NCBI GenBank assembly: GCA_037445555.1
Contig: JBBIKG010000018.1
Span: forward strand, 1 to 64,000
Direction of reading: 5' to 3'
DNA length: 64,000 bases
DNA from: JAAYJT01 sp037445555
GTDB lineage: Bacteria; Bacteroidota; Bacteroidia; Bacteroidales; JAAYJT01
Below, in pieces: positions 9,652-17,209 of this stretch. The first letter of the stretch is position 1, and the number at the start of each line of letters is the position of its first letter. The position numbers and the translations under genes are program-made. The notes beneath the pieces were generated by a model. The model ran no database searches, was not told where the DNA came from, and saw only the letters and a list, made by a program, of their open reading frames with translations.

Positions 9652-9701
9652 GGAGGTATTCAGGGGTGGCCTCATGATGACCTCCTCCCAATAATCAGGA
9701 G
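9652..9701 (+). promoter_or_regulatory. Possible alternative hairpins in the arsM leader
   Basis: GGAGGT (9652-9657) can pair with ACCTCC (9680-9685). The overlapping CTCCT (9682-9686) can instead pair with AGGAG (9697-9701), which contains the GGAG lying 8 bases before the arsM ATG. The pairings are short and may be chance. Confidence 0.25.
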
Positions 9702-9709
9702 TTTATTAC

Positions 9710-10510
9710 ATGGATAAAAAGCAAACACAGCACATAGTAAGAGAAGCCTACGGCAAAATTGCCCAAAAGCAAGAAGGTTGCGGGTGCGGCACCTGTGAAC
9801 CCAATGTCAATGAATTTACCAGGTCTGTTGGCTATTCGGAAGAGGAACTGAAAGCTATTCCAGCCGAAGCTAATCTGGCTCTTGGTTGCGGAAACCCGAC
9901 AGCCTTAGCCAGCCTCAGGGAAGGCGAGATTGTGCTTGATCTTGGTTCAGGTGCCGGGTTTGATTGCTTTTTGGCTGCAACCAGGGTTGGGCCTGGTGGT
10001 AGAGTCATTGGCGTAGATATGACACCCGAAATGGTTCAAAAGGCAAAATGGAATGCAAAAAAGTACAAGATTGAAAATGTTGAGTTTAGACTCGGGGAGA
10101 TCGAAAACTTACCTGTAGCAGATGGCTCAGTGGCTGTGGTGATAAGTAACTGCGTCATCAATTTATCAGCTGATAAGCCAAAGGTATTTCGTGAGGTCAA
10201 TAGAGTTTTAATACCGGGTGGTAGAATAGCAATTTCTGATATTGCCCTCCTCAAAGAACTCCCTGAGACGATCCAGGAAAGCATTGAAGCCTATGTGGGT
10301 TGTGTTGGAGGAGCAATGCGCATAGATGAATATAAAAAGATTGTTGAAGCCTCCGGGTTGAAGGATGTAAAAATTACGATAAAGGGTTCTTCTCTCTGCA
10401 TAAATCCCAATACAAAAGATCCCATAGGCAAAGCCATCATAGATGGGTTAGGCAAAAATGAATCACTCGACGAATATGTGGTAAGCGTGTATGTGGAAGG
10501 TCACAAATGA
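9710..10510 (+). CDS. arsM: Arsenite S-adenosylmethionine methyltransferase
   Basis: The product is 266 residues and matches ArsM, which methylates As(III) with SAM, giving mono- to trimethylated arsenicals. The SAM motif is VLDLGSGAGFDCFLAA (about 76-90), followed by VIGVDMTPEMV. The three conserved cysteines that bind As(III) are present: Cys60 (LALGCGNP), Cys148 (SNCVINLS) and Cys198 (YVGCVGGA). An additional N-terminal CGCGTC cluster (Cys24, 26, 29) may hold the incoming metalloid. No arsR, arsB or arsC is nearby, so regulation is not evident. The length is typical of prokaryotic ArsM. Confidence 0.95.
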   Translation: MDKKQTQHIVREAYGKIAQKQEGCGCGTCEPNVNEFTRSVGYSEEELKAIPAEANLALGCGNPTALASLREGEIVLDLGSGAGFDCFLAATRVGPGGRVIGVDMTPEMVQKAKWNAKKYKIENVEFRLGEIENLPVADGSVAVVISNCVINLSADKPKVFREVNRVLIPGGRIAISDIALLKELPETIQESIEAYVGCVGGAMRIDEYKKIVEASGLKDVKITIKGSSLCINPNTKDPIGKAIIDGLGKNESLDEYVVSVYVEGHK

Positions 10511-10692
10511 GAAATATTGAAGCCCATACTTGCCGGCTTTCCTTCGCTTTGCCCGGCCTGTGCGGTCGCACCCGGCTAGGGGTGGGCAAAAGTGGATCAT
10601 GGATTTCGACGGATTATCTTAGGCAACTTCTTCCATCCGCAAAATATGTGGCATTAAAAATAGCGAGCCCGTAAGCAAATTATTAACTGAAA

Positions 10693-10881
10693 ATGACAGA
10701 GATGAAAAATATTAACACGCGTTACGTTATTCACGCACTAATTTTAGTTTGTGCTATAATTCTTATGATCGGGGGGATCATTACCGGCAAGCATGGTGCA
10801 ACCATTGTTGGAATGATAGTTGCAGGAGTGAACGTTCAACAATGGATACAGTGGAACAAAAAGAAAGAAAGTAATGATTAA
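10693..10881 (+). CDS. Small two-helix membrane protein
   Basis: The product is 62 residues, or 59 if translation begins at the second ATG (10702). Two hydrophobic stretches (about 12-28 and 34-48) are joined by a GKHG turn, and the tail is basic (WNKKKESND). The family is unknown. About 100 bases separate it from another small membrane-protein gene on the same strand. The 180 bases before it hold nothing recognisable. Confidence 0.5.
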   Translation: MTEMKNINTRYVIHALILVCAIILMIGGIITGKHGATIVGMIVAGVNVQQWIQWNKKKESND

Positions 10882-10983
10882 TCCCAACAAGATTATCCGA
10901 ATAATTGTGTGAGCAATATCAATATTTCACTTTCTTTTATAAGTTCGATGAATCAAAGAATTATAACTTAATTACCTTTAACA

Positions 10984-11415
10984 ATGTTAGATAAAAACAG
11001 AATATATGTAATTGATAATAAAAGAATATCATATTTTCTGATTTTTGTATTTATGTTTATCATTACCGAAATTGGCCGAAAAATATACAGACCTTTTATC
11101 TATTCAAATGAAATATTTGATTATTGGATCGCAGACACAATTGGAAACTTTACCGGAACCATTGCGATCATTTTCTTTGATCTTGCCGGCTTCAATCCAA
11201 TACATAAACAGGGAAGAATATTTTTACTCATAATCACTCTTGGCCTGATAGTTTATGAGCTTTTACAATATTTCTCCCCAAGGAGCATTCTGGACTGGAG
11301 GGACATAATTGCAACAATAATTGCAGGATTGATTTCATGGGGCATGTATGAATTGCTATTTAAAAAACTGAAGGAAAAAGAAATAACACCACATAACAGC
11401 ACCACCGCCCAGTAA
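10984..11415 (+). CDS. Small polytopic membrane protein, VanZ-like
   Basis: The product is 143 residues with four hydrophobic segments (about 16-32, 54-70, 79-95, 109-127). The motif ELLQYFSPRSILDWRDIIAT in the second half resembles the ELxQ...DxxDxxxN region of VanZ-like/DUF2809 membrane proteins, but the match is partial and from memory. A cytosolic K/E-rich tail follows. The coding sequence is A+T-rich like its small neighbour. Function unknown. Confidence 0.55.
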   Translation: MLDKNRIYVIDNKRISYFLIFVFMFIITEIGRKIYRPFIYSNEIFDYWIADTIGNFTGTIAIIFFDLAGFNPIHKQGRIFLLIITLGLIVYELLQYFSPRSILDWRDIIATIIAGLISWGMYELLFKKLKEKEITPHNSTTAQ

Positions 11416-11553
11416 ACGATGATAATGCAACTCGAAACAGTAAAGGCCGCAGGACCATTGTTCCGGGTGAAAATTTTCGGCCTGCAAAACTGCTGCCGGG
11501 CAAAGCAGCAACACATAAAGTAGCCTATCGGACGCCAATACCTCTATAACTAT

Positions 11554-12057
11554 ATGAAAAGTCTCGTCAACGTTAAAAATATATTATTGCTTGCCGGCTT
11601 GTTTTTCATATTATCCTGTGAGAAACCCGATATCGCGGATGATCCCGTGCTGGTTGAGCAACTTATGGTCAAATCATCGGATACGATACAAACTGATTCG
11701 CATAAGTATTTTCTCGAAACTGAACTTAGTCGCAACTTAATGCCCGGGGGGCCTGTTGCAGGAAGAAGAAAACTGGTTGCATATATCACAATGGTCAATG
11801 CTGACCGCCTGCCTGTTTCTCCATATATATCAATAGCAAAGCTTTATGTAATAAATAAAACAACCATCTGGACTTCTGTACCACAAAAATCCAGTTCATT
11901 AAATATTCCTGACTATAAGTTTCCCACAGTAAGTACAGGCGGACCAGAATGGCAAATTGATATTTACGTGGATGTTGTAGCTGAGGTTTTTAATGACCAA
12001 ACAAAGCAGAAAATCCTTATAAAAATACTAAACCAAAAAATTGAGGCATTGTATTAA
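11554..12057 (+). CDS. Hypothetical lipoprotein
   Basis: The product is 167 residues. The signal sequence ends in a lipobox (FFILSC, Cys22), so the protein is lipid-anchored. The mature part appears beta-rich and contains no motif I recognise. It is a single gene, followed by 376 bases without a gene. Confidence 0.6.
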   Translation: MKSLVNVKNILLLAGLFFILSCEKPDIADDPVLVEQLMVKSSDTIQTDSHKYFLETELSRNLMPGGPVAGRRKLVAYITMVNADRLPVSPYISIAKLYVINKTTIWTSVPQKSSSLNIPDYKFPTVSTGGPEWQIDIYVDVVAEVFNDQTKQKILIKILNQKIEALY

Positions 12058-12380
12058 TAAAGCTAAAGTACCCTGAAAGGTAGTCCAAAAACAAAATCCA
12101 GATATTTGTCCCCGGCAGTTTTTGTACCTTGATTTTCCATGCGAGGTTGAAGCACGGTGAACCAGCCTTTTTCAGTTTCGCAGTATGCATCCGTAGCACA
12201 TCGTTTCACCCCACCACCGCTCGTCTTAAGTACAATACGTAGTAGCCCTGACCGCGACCAGGCCCTCAGAATATTATAATATTTCCGTTTTTATCCTTAT
12301 CCGTGGCAATCAAAAACGGGTTTCAATTGTTAAAGAGAAATGAAACTCTCATCTTGTAATATATTAATCAAAAACAAGTA

Positions 12381-12411
12381 TTGAACTACCGGATTACCAA
12401 TATTAACCTTC
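12381..12411 (+). promoter_or_regulatory. Candidate promoter of the DUF438-DUF1858 operon
   Basis: TTG (12381-12383), a 20-base spacer and TAACCTTC (12404-12411) resemble the Bacteroidota promoter, 23 bases before the ATG at 12434. The remaining gene-free DNA (12058-12380) contains a 14-base palindrome AATATTATAATATT near 12275 and otherwise nothing recognised. Confidence 0.4.
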
Positions 12412-12433
12412 CGATACCAAAACCTAATGGCCT

Positions 12434-13666
12434 ATGAGCGAACTGATTAACAATTCCGACGACCGTAAAAGAAAACTCAAGGAACTTATCCTTAAGCTCC
12501 ACCAGGGGCATTCAGAATCAGAGATCCGCAGCGAACTCATGAAAACACTCCTGCAGATACCCTACGGTGAAGTTGTAGAAGTAGAGCAGGAGCTGATCCA
12601 CGAAGGGCTGCCTGAGCAGGAAGTGTTGCGCCTTTGCGACGTACACGCATCCGTCCTCCAAGGCAATGTCGACCTCTCGGCAGCAGCACATATCCCCGAC
12701 GGGCACCCGGTTGACGTATTTCTGAAAGAAAATAATGAATTGCGAAACCTCACCGACCAGATCAGATCCCTCATTCAGGTTATGTCTGCAAGCGATAAAA
12801 ACGTGGTTCAAACTGAAATCCTTCACCTCCGTGGCTTGTTCAATGCCCTATTCGATGTCGACAAACACTACAAACGCAAAGAATACCTCCTTTTCCCGTT
12901 TCTCGAGCAACATGGTATTACAGGGCCTCCCAAGGTAATGTGGGGAAAACACGACGAAATCCGCGAATTGATCAAAGGAGCCATCGAACTCCTGCAAGCC
13001 GAACTCATCTCAGCCGACGAGCTTAAGGCATCCGCCCAGATCATACTACTGCCTGCCATTCAGCAGGTGGCCGATATGGTCTACAAAGAAGAAGAAATTC
13101 TCTTACCTATGGCTATGGATAAGATTACCAGCGCAGAGTGGTTCGAGATCGAAAAGCAATCCGTCGAAATCGGATTCTGTCTCTATGATCCCCCAAAACC
13201 CTGGATACCCGAAGGGCATTCTGAATATTCCCCCTCAGAAGTCAATAAGGTAACAGGCCATATACAGCTGCCATCGGGCAATTTCTCTGTCGAAGAACTA
13301 ATGGCCATTCTGAATAACCTGCCAATTGACTTAACCTTCGTTGACAAACACGATAAGGTCAGATACTTTTCGCAAGGCCGCGAACGAATTTTCAGTCGCA
13401 ACCGTGCCATCCTCAATCGCGACGTGCGGCTGTGCCACCCCCCGGCCAGTGCCCACATCGTCGATAAAATAATCAACGATTTCCGAACCGGCAAAGAAGA
13501 CCGCGCCCCGTTCTGGATCAATATGGGTGGAAGAATGATCCATATCGAATATTTCGCGCTGCGGAACGATCAAGGCGAATACCTCGGAACCCTCGAAGTG
13601 TCCCAGAACATCCAGACCTACCGCGAACTCGTAGGCGAACAACGAATCTTATCCTATGCAAAGTAA
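12434..13666 (+). CDS. DUF438 / hemerythrin-like / PAS domain protein
   Basis: The product is 410 residues. The order is an N-terminal DUF438 helical domain (residues 12-85, with LCDVHASVLQG), a hemerythrin-like HHE four-helix domain (about 95-235, with HYKRKEYLLFPFLEQHG, MWGKHDEIRELI and YKEEEILLPMAM carrying the His/Glu ligands of a di-iron site), and a C-terminal PAS domain (about 290-400, FVDKHDKVRYFSQGRERIF). The combination occurs in anaerobes and suggests O2, NO or redox sensing by a cytosolic protein without an output kinase. It is followed after 6 bases by the DUF1858 gene, with which it forms an operon. Confidence 0.85.
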   Translation: MSELINNSDDRKRKLKELILKLHQGHSESEIRSELMKTLLQIPYGEVVEVEQELIHEGLPEQEVLRLCDVHASVLQGNVDLSAAAHIPDGHPVDVFLKENNELRNLTDQIRSLIQVMSASDKNVVQTEILHLRGLFNALFDVDKHYKRKEYLLFPFLEQHGITGPPKVMWGKHDEIRELIKGAIELLQAELISADELKASAQIILLPAIQQVADMVYKEEEILLPMAMDKITSAEWFEIEKQSVEIGFCLYDPPKPWIPEGHSEYSPSEVNKVTGHIQLPSGNFSVEELMAILNNLPIDLTFVDKHDKVRYFSQGRERIFSRNRAILNRDVRLCHPPASAHIVDKIINDFRTGKEDRAPFWINMGGRMIHIEYFALRNDQGEYLGTLEVSQNIQTYRELVGEQRILSYAK

Positions 13667-13672
13667 TAAACC

Positions 13673-14200
13673 ATGGGAAATAGCAAATTGATTATCAGCC
13701 CAAAAACCAAAGTGATGCAGCTCATCGAGGCATATCCCCAACTCGAAGAAGGGCTCATTAGCTATGTGCCCGCTTTTAGCAAACTCAAAAATCCACTTCT
13801 CCGAAAAACAGTAGCCAAAATAGCTACCCTGCAACAAGCTGCCGTAATCGGTAACGTAAAGGTGGAGGACTTAATCAATCATCTTAGAAAAAGAGTGAAT
13901 CAGGAGCCCTTTCAGGAAGCCGACTCCCTCCCATACAACAGGGTGCAACCTTCCTGGTTTGATACCTCGCTGATAAAAACCGAATTGGATATCGCTAAAA
14001 TGTTGAACGAAGGCGAGCATCCTGTAAATCTGGTAATTACTTACCTAAATCAAATCAGCCCTGACGAAATTTATAAAATCACCGCTCCATTCCTTCCTGC
14101 ACCTTTGATTGATAAGTCGCTCAGCCTAAATATCGATCACTGGATTGATCAGGTCTCTGACGAGTTGTTTGTCATCTACTTCAAGAGAAGGTATGATTAA
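13673..14200 (+). CDS. DUF1858 domain protein
   Basis: The product is 175 residues. The N-terminal half (residues 6-70: LIISPKTKVMQLIEAYPQLE ... LRKTVAKIATLQQAAVIGNV ... LINHLRKRV) is a DUF1858 helical domain related to the N-terminal region of ScdA/RIC iron-cluster repair proteins. The C-terminal part (about 100-175) looks like a second small helical domain (AKMLNEGEHPVNLVITYLNQ). It starts 6 bases after the DUF438 gene. The pairing suggests a joint role in sensing or repairing damage from NO/O2, which is inference. Confidence 0.8.
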   Translation: MGNSKLIISPKTKVMQLIEAYPQLEEGLISYVPAFSKLKNPLLRKTVAKIATLQQAAVIGNVKVEDLINHLRKRVNQEPFQEADSLPYNRVQPSWFDTSLIKTELDIAKMLNEGEHPVNLVITYLNQISPDEIYKITAPFLPAPLIDKSLSLNIDHWIDQVSDELFVIYFKRRYD

Positions 14201-14250
14201 GCGGCCCGGCTCCCTATTTCAACGACGCCCCCGAACCTAAAGCCTTTTTG

Positions 14251-14279
14251 GGATTACCTGCGGTGATCCCTGGAGGGGG
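14251..14279 (+). repeat. Direct repeat, copy 1
   Basis: GGATTACCTGCGGTGATCCC followed by TGGAGGGGG recurs 176 bases downstream at 14427-14455 with three differences (A for G in the middle and AA for GG near the end). Both copies lie in the gene-free block between the DUF1858 gene and tRNA-Ser. Confidence 0.6.
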
Positions 14280-14414
14280 TTGGCTTCATTGCCAGAAAAA
14301 GCCAGGACCCTGCGTATTCATGGTTTTTCTATTTCCAGGCTTCCATACACGCACGCATACCGAAGCGTCCGGAAATAAAAAACCAGTGCGTTGCACCGCC
14401 TTTTCGTGGCCTTG

Positions 14415-14431
14415 GCGGAGAGAGAGGGATT
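14415..14431 (-). repeat. Duplicate of the tRNA-Ser 3' end
   Basis: The 17 bases GCGGAGAGAGAGGGATT are identical to 14579-14595, the T-arm/acceptor 3' end of the adjacent tRNA-Ser read in the same orientation. Duplication of a tRNA 3' end is what integrative elements leave as attachment sites. Only about 150 bases lie between the copies, so at most a relic is present. Confidence 0.4.
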
Positions 14432-14455
14432 ACCTGCAGTGATCCCTAAAGGGGG
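14427..14455 (+). repeat. Direct repeat, copy 2
   Basis: Second copy of the 29-base repeat at 14251-14279 (begins GGATTACCTGCAGTGATCCC). It overlaps the end of the duplicated tRNA segment by five bases. Confidence 0.6.
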
Positions 14456-14461
14456 GAGGTT

Positions 14462-14579
14462 CAGACAAAGGTTCAGTAGCTGCGCTCCCATAATTTTCAT
14501 TTTTTCGTTCTTCAGTCAAACTGCGTTTACTGAAGCTCTCAAAACGAAAATTCCCGCTCATTGCGGGAACCTTTGTCTG
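14462..14579. repeat. 118-base imperfect inverted repeat next to tRNA-Ser
   Basis: The ends CAGACAAAGGTTC (14462-14474) and GAACCTTTGTCTG (14567-14579) are perfect 13-base inverted repeats. An inner pair CTTCAGT (14510-14516) and ACTGAAG (14529-14535) is also perfect, and parts between are similar when inverted (AATTTTC ... GAAAATT). The tRNA terminator hairpin lies inside its right arm. It looks like a duplicated and inverted terminator region or a MITE-like remnant. Confidence 0.55.
14541..14569 (-). terminator. Terminator of tRNA-Ser
   Basis: On the minus strand TTCCCGC (14569-14563) pairs with GCGGGAA (14557-14551) around a five-base loop, followed by TTTTCGTTTT. It begins 11 bases after the tRNA 3' end. 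Confidence 0.8.
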
Positions 14580-14664
14580 CGGAGAGAGAGGGATTCGAAC
14601 CCCCGGAGGTGTTACCCTCAACGGTTTTCAAGACCGCCGCAATCGACCGCTCTGCCATCTCTCC
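14580..14664 (-). tRNA. tRNA-Ser (anticodon UGA)
   Basis: Read on the minus strand, the acceptor GGAGAGA (14664-14658) pairs with TCTCTCC, with discriminator G at 14580. The anticodon loop CTTGAAA gives anticodon TGA. The long variable arm (around TGAGGGTAACACCTCC) identifies a class II serine tRNA, and the T-loop is TTCGAAT. CCA is not encoded. A terminator follows. A 17-base copy of its 3' end is found at 14415-14431. Confidence 0.95.
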
Positions 14665-14802
14665 GCTGCAAAAATAGCAAAAAACCGTTTACCCGAATAG
14701 TTCTCTCAAAAATTCACCCACATCGCGTCCCCCAGCCTGCCACACTGCACCTCCCCCGAAATAGCAGCACTCCGGCACACGGGTATCTTTCTCTACTCAT
14801 GC

Positions 14803-14832
14803 TTGCAAATTCAACGATTGGGCGTACATTTG
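14803..14832 (+). promoter_or_regulatory. Promoter of the acyltransferase-glycosyltransferase pair
   Basis: TTG (14803-14805), a 19-base spacer and TACATTTG (14825-14832) match the Bacteroidota primary sigma-factor promoter closely. Transcription would start near 14838, 10-12 bases before the ATG at 14850. This excludes longer upstream reading of the acyltransferase frame. Confidence 0.7.
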
Positions 14833-14849
14833 CCTTAAAAGCATACCGC

Positions 14850-15746
14850 ATGAGTCCGGCATTCAGAATATTCAGGTTTTTAGCCCGCATCACCGAGCGT
14901 TTGCCATTCTGGATGGTATATATCGGCTCATTCAAGCTTTTTATTTCACTCTACTACATTTACCAATACCGGCGCAAAGTGGTGACTCAGAACCTGCAAC
15001 GCGCTTTTCCGGAGTTTGACCGGGAAAGAATCAGAAAAACCCGTAGGCATTTCTACCGTCACCTGTGCGATGTTATTTTTGAGATTATTAAAACTCCCGG
15101 TATGAAGCCCGAAGATCTGCAATGCCGCTACCATTTCAGAAACCCCGAAATCATTCACCAACTGATGTCGCAGGAACGTAGCGCCATCATTGCCACGGGG
15201 CATTTTGGGAACTGGGAATGGTCGGGCCCGGGGCTGCTGTTAAACTTCCCCGGCCTGGAGGGTTATGTGGTTGTGAAACCCCTGTCGGATAAATATTTCG
15301 AAGAGTACCTCAACAACATCCGACGCCTATACAAATCGGATGTGGTTATCCCTTTCAAAATGACATTGCGCTACATGCTGAAGCACCAAAACCGCACCAC
15401 CTATACCCTGTTTGCAGCGGATCAGACACCTCATCTCGGCGATATTAACTTTATGGCTCAATTCCTGAACCAGCCCACCCCGTTTTATACCGGCATCGAG
15501 AAGTTGGCAAAATCACTAAATCAGCCTGTGGTATACATGGAAATGTATCGCCTGAGGCGGGGATATTATGAGGCTTCTTTTGAACTGATTAGCGATAAGC
15601 CTGCCGATACCGCCGATTTTGAGATCACCACAAAGTATATCCGTCTGCTGGAGCAAAGTATTCGCCGGCGTCCCGAAAACTGGCTTTGGTCGCACAAAAG
15701 ATGGAAATATGCCAGGGCGGCTACAGAAAAACTACAGTCCCGGTGA
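14850..15746 (+). CDS. LpxL/HtrB-type lysophospholipid acyltransferase
   Basis: The product is 298 residues and belongs to the lipid A late acyltransferase family, which transfers a secondary acyl chain to the lipid A precursor at the inner membrane. A membrane-associated helix (residues 20-38) precedes the catalytic motif GHFGNWEW with His118 (HX4E variant of HX4D/E). Later conserved parts are FAADQTPH and RRRPENWLWSHKRWK near the C-terminus. The open frame extends far upstream through the antisense of tRNA-Ser, but the promoter at 14803-14832 and the family length fix the start at 14850. The stop overlaps the following glycosyltransferase start. Confidence 0.88.
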   Translation: MSPAFRIFRFLARITERLPFWMVYIGSFKLFISLYYIYQYRRKVVTQNLQRAFPEFDRERIRKTRRHFYRHLCDVIFEIIKTPGMKPEDLQCRYHFRNPEIIHQLMSQERSAIIATGHFGNWEWSGPGLLLNFPGLEGYVVVKPLSDKYFEEYLNNIRRLYKSDVVIPFKMTLRYMLKHQNRTTYTLFAADQTPHLGDINFMAQFLNQPTPFYTGIEKLAKSLNQPVVYMEMYRLRRGYYEASFELISDKPADTADFEITTKYIRLLEQSIRRRPENWLWSHKRWKYARAATEKLQSR

Positions 15747-16765
15747 AACAGGTCAGCATTGTCATATTGAACTGGAACGGGAGGGAGTTTCTGCGAAAGT
15801 TTCTTCCGAAGGTAATCGAAACCAGCCACGATCAGGCTGAGATCATCATTGCCGACAATGCCTCTATCGATAGCAGTGTGGAGTTCCTTGAGAAAAACTA
15901 TCCCGACATACGTATTATACAAAACTTAACCAACGGAGGCTTTGCCAAAGGCTATAACGATGCGCTGGCAAAGATTCCAAGCAAATACTACATCCTGCTC
16001 AACAGCGATATAGAAGTTACCCCGGGATGGATTGAGCCGGTGATACGAATGATGGAAGCAGACAGGCGAATAGTTGCCTGCCAACCCAAAATATTGTCAT
16101 ATTATAACCGTGAGTATTTTGAATATGCAGGAGCTGCAGGCGGATTTGTTGACAAATTTGGTTATCCGTTCTGCCGCGGAAGGCTTTTTCAGTCCCTCGA
16201 AAAAGATGAAGGGCAGTATAACGAACCAGCTGAAATATTCTGGGCCAGCGGCGCATGTATGTTCGTAAGGGCTGATCTGTATCATCGCTTTGGGGGCTTC
16301 GACAACGATTTTTTTGCTCACATGGAAGAAATTGATTTTTGCTGGCGCCTGAAAAACGCCGGCTACAAGGTAATGTATTGCCCCGGTTCGGTAGTGTACC
16401 ACGTGGGAGGAGGCACGCTGCCAAAAAAATCCTCACTCAAGACCTTTCTGAACTTTCGCAACAACCTTACGCTGATTTTCAAAAATATTCCCTCCGAGCA
16501 GATGCCTGTGGTTTTCTTCACCCGCTGGATACTCGATTGGGTGGCCGCGCTGAAATTTCTGAGCAATGGCGATGCCCGCGACTTTCTGGCTGTTCTCAGG
16601 GCACAGAATGCCATTATCCGCTCCTTCCGACGTCAACTGGTGAAAAGACGAAGAATTTCGCAATCGGCGGTGTCGGGAATGTACCGTCGCAACCTGGTTC
16701 TGGAGTACTACCTAAGGCGAAAAAAGAAGTTCAGCGATCTTGACCCGAAAGCCTTCACTGACTGA
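15743..16765 (+). CDS. Family 2 glycosyltransferase (rhamnosyltransferase-like)
   Basis: The product is 340 residues from a GTG at 15743 that overlaps the previous stop as GTGA. ATGs at 15686 or 15701 would give a longer N-terminus inside the acyltransferase gene. GT2 features are VSIVILNWNG at the very start, DNASIDSS, the DxD-like LLNSDIEV, and FWASGACMFVRADLYHRFGG with HMEEIDFCWRL, all typical of WbbL/RfbF-like rhamnosyltransferases. The C-terminal 80 residues carry basic membrane-associated helices. Coupling to an LpxL-type gene suggests work on lipopolysaccharide or another cell-surface glycan. Its 3' end overlaps the convergent aroQ by 11 bases. Confidence 0.85.
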   Translation: MKQVSIVILNWNGREFLRKFLPKVIETSHDQAEIIIADNASIDSSVEFLEKNYPDIRIIQNLTNGGFAKGYNDALAKIPSKYYILLNSDIEVTPGWIEPVIRMMEADRRIVACQPKILSYYNREYFEYAGAAGGFVDKFGYPFCRGRLFQSLEKDEGQYNEPAEIFWASGACMFVRADLYHRFGGFDNDFFAHMEEIDFCWRLKNAGYKVMYCPGSVVYHVGGGTLPKKSSLKTFLNFRNNLTLIFKNIPSEQMPVVFFTRWILDWVAALKFLSNGDARDFLAVLRAQNAIIRSFRRQLVKRRRISQSAVSGMYRRNLVLEYYLRRKKKFSDLDPKAFTD

Positions 16766-17201
16766 TTCTCATGCGTACATGCTGTACCAATGCTTCTGTA
16801 GCCAGCCGGTACACATCCGAACCAAACCCGGTGATGGTGCCTAGGGTATGAGGGCCTATGAATGACACATGCCTGAAAGATTCCCGGGCGAAGATATTGC
16901 TAAGGTGCACCTCAACCACTGGGGCGGCAACGGCTTTCACTGCATCGCCAATTGCCAACGAGGTGTGAGTATAGGCGCCGGCGTTGAGGATAATACCTGA
17001 ATGATCGAATCCGTAATGATGGAGGGCATCAATAATTTCGCCCTCCACATTGCTCTGGAAGCGGGTAAATTCGACTTCGGGGTAGGCGTTTACCAACCGG
17101 CTTATGATATCCTCCAGCGATTCGCTTCCGTAGATGCCGGGCTCTCGGGCGCCGAGCAGGTTAAGGTTGGGACCGTTGATAATTGCAATTTTCAACATCA
17201 C
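16755..17201 (-). CDS. aroQ: Type II 3-dehydroquinate dehydratase
   Basis: The product is 148 residues. It catalyses 3-dehydroquinate to 3-dehydroshikimate in the shikimate pathway. Family motifs are INGPNLNLLGAREPGIYG with the catalytic Tyr24, ILNAGAYTHTSLAIGDA, and EVHLSNIFARESFRH with the catalytic histidine. It begins 8 bases after the GH57 gene, so it is the last gene of the glycogen operon although its pathway is unrelated. Confidence 0.96.
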   Translation of the reverse strand: MMLKIAIINGPNLNLLGAREPGIYGSESLEDIISRLVNAYPEVEFTRFQSNVEGEIIDALHHYGFDHSGIILNAGAYTHTSLAIGDAVKAVAAPVVEVHLSNIFARESFRHVSFIGPHTLGTITGFGSDVYRLATEALVQHVRMRISQ

Positions 17202-17209
17202 AGAATAAT

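Noticed and set aside
12271..12295. Palindrome AATATTATAATATT as an operator
   Set aside because: It is A+T-only, far from the likely promoter, and could easily arise by chance.
14391..14849. Long N-terminal extension of the acyltransferase frame
   Set aside because: It runs through the antisense of tRNA-Ser and repeats, and a good promoter (14803-14832) lies inside it. The start at 14850 fits the family length.
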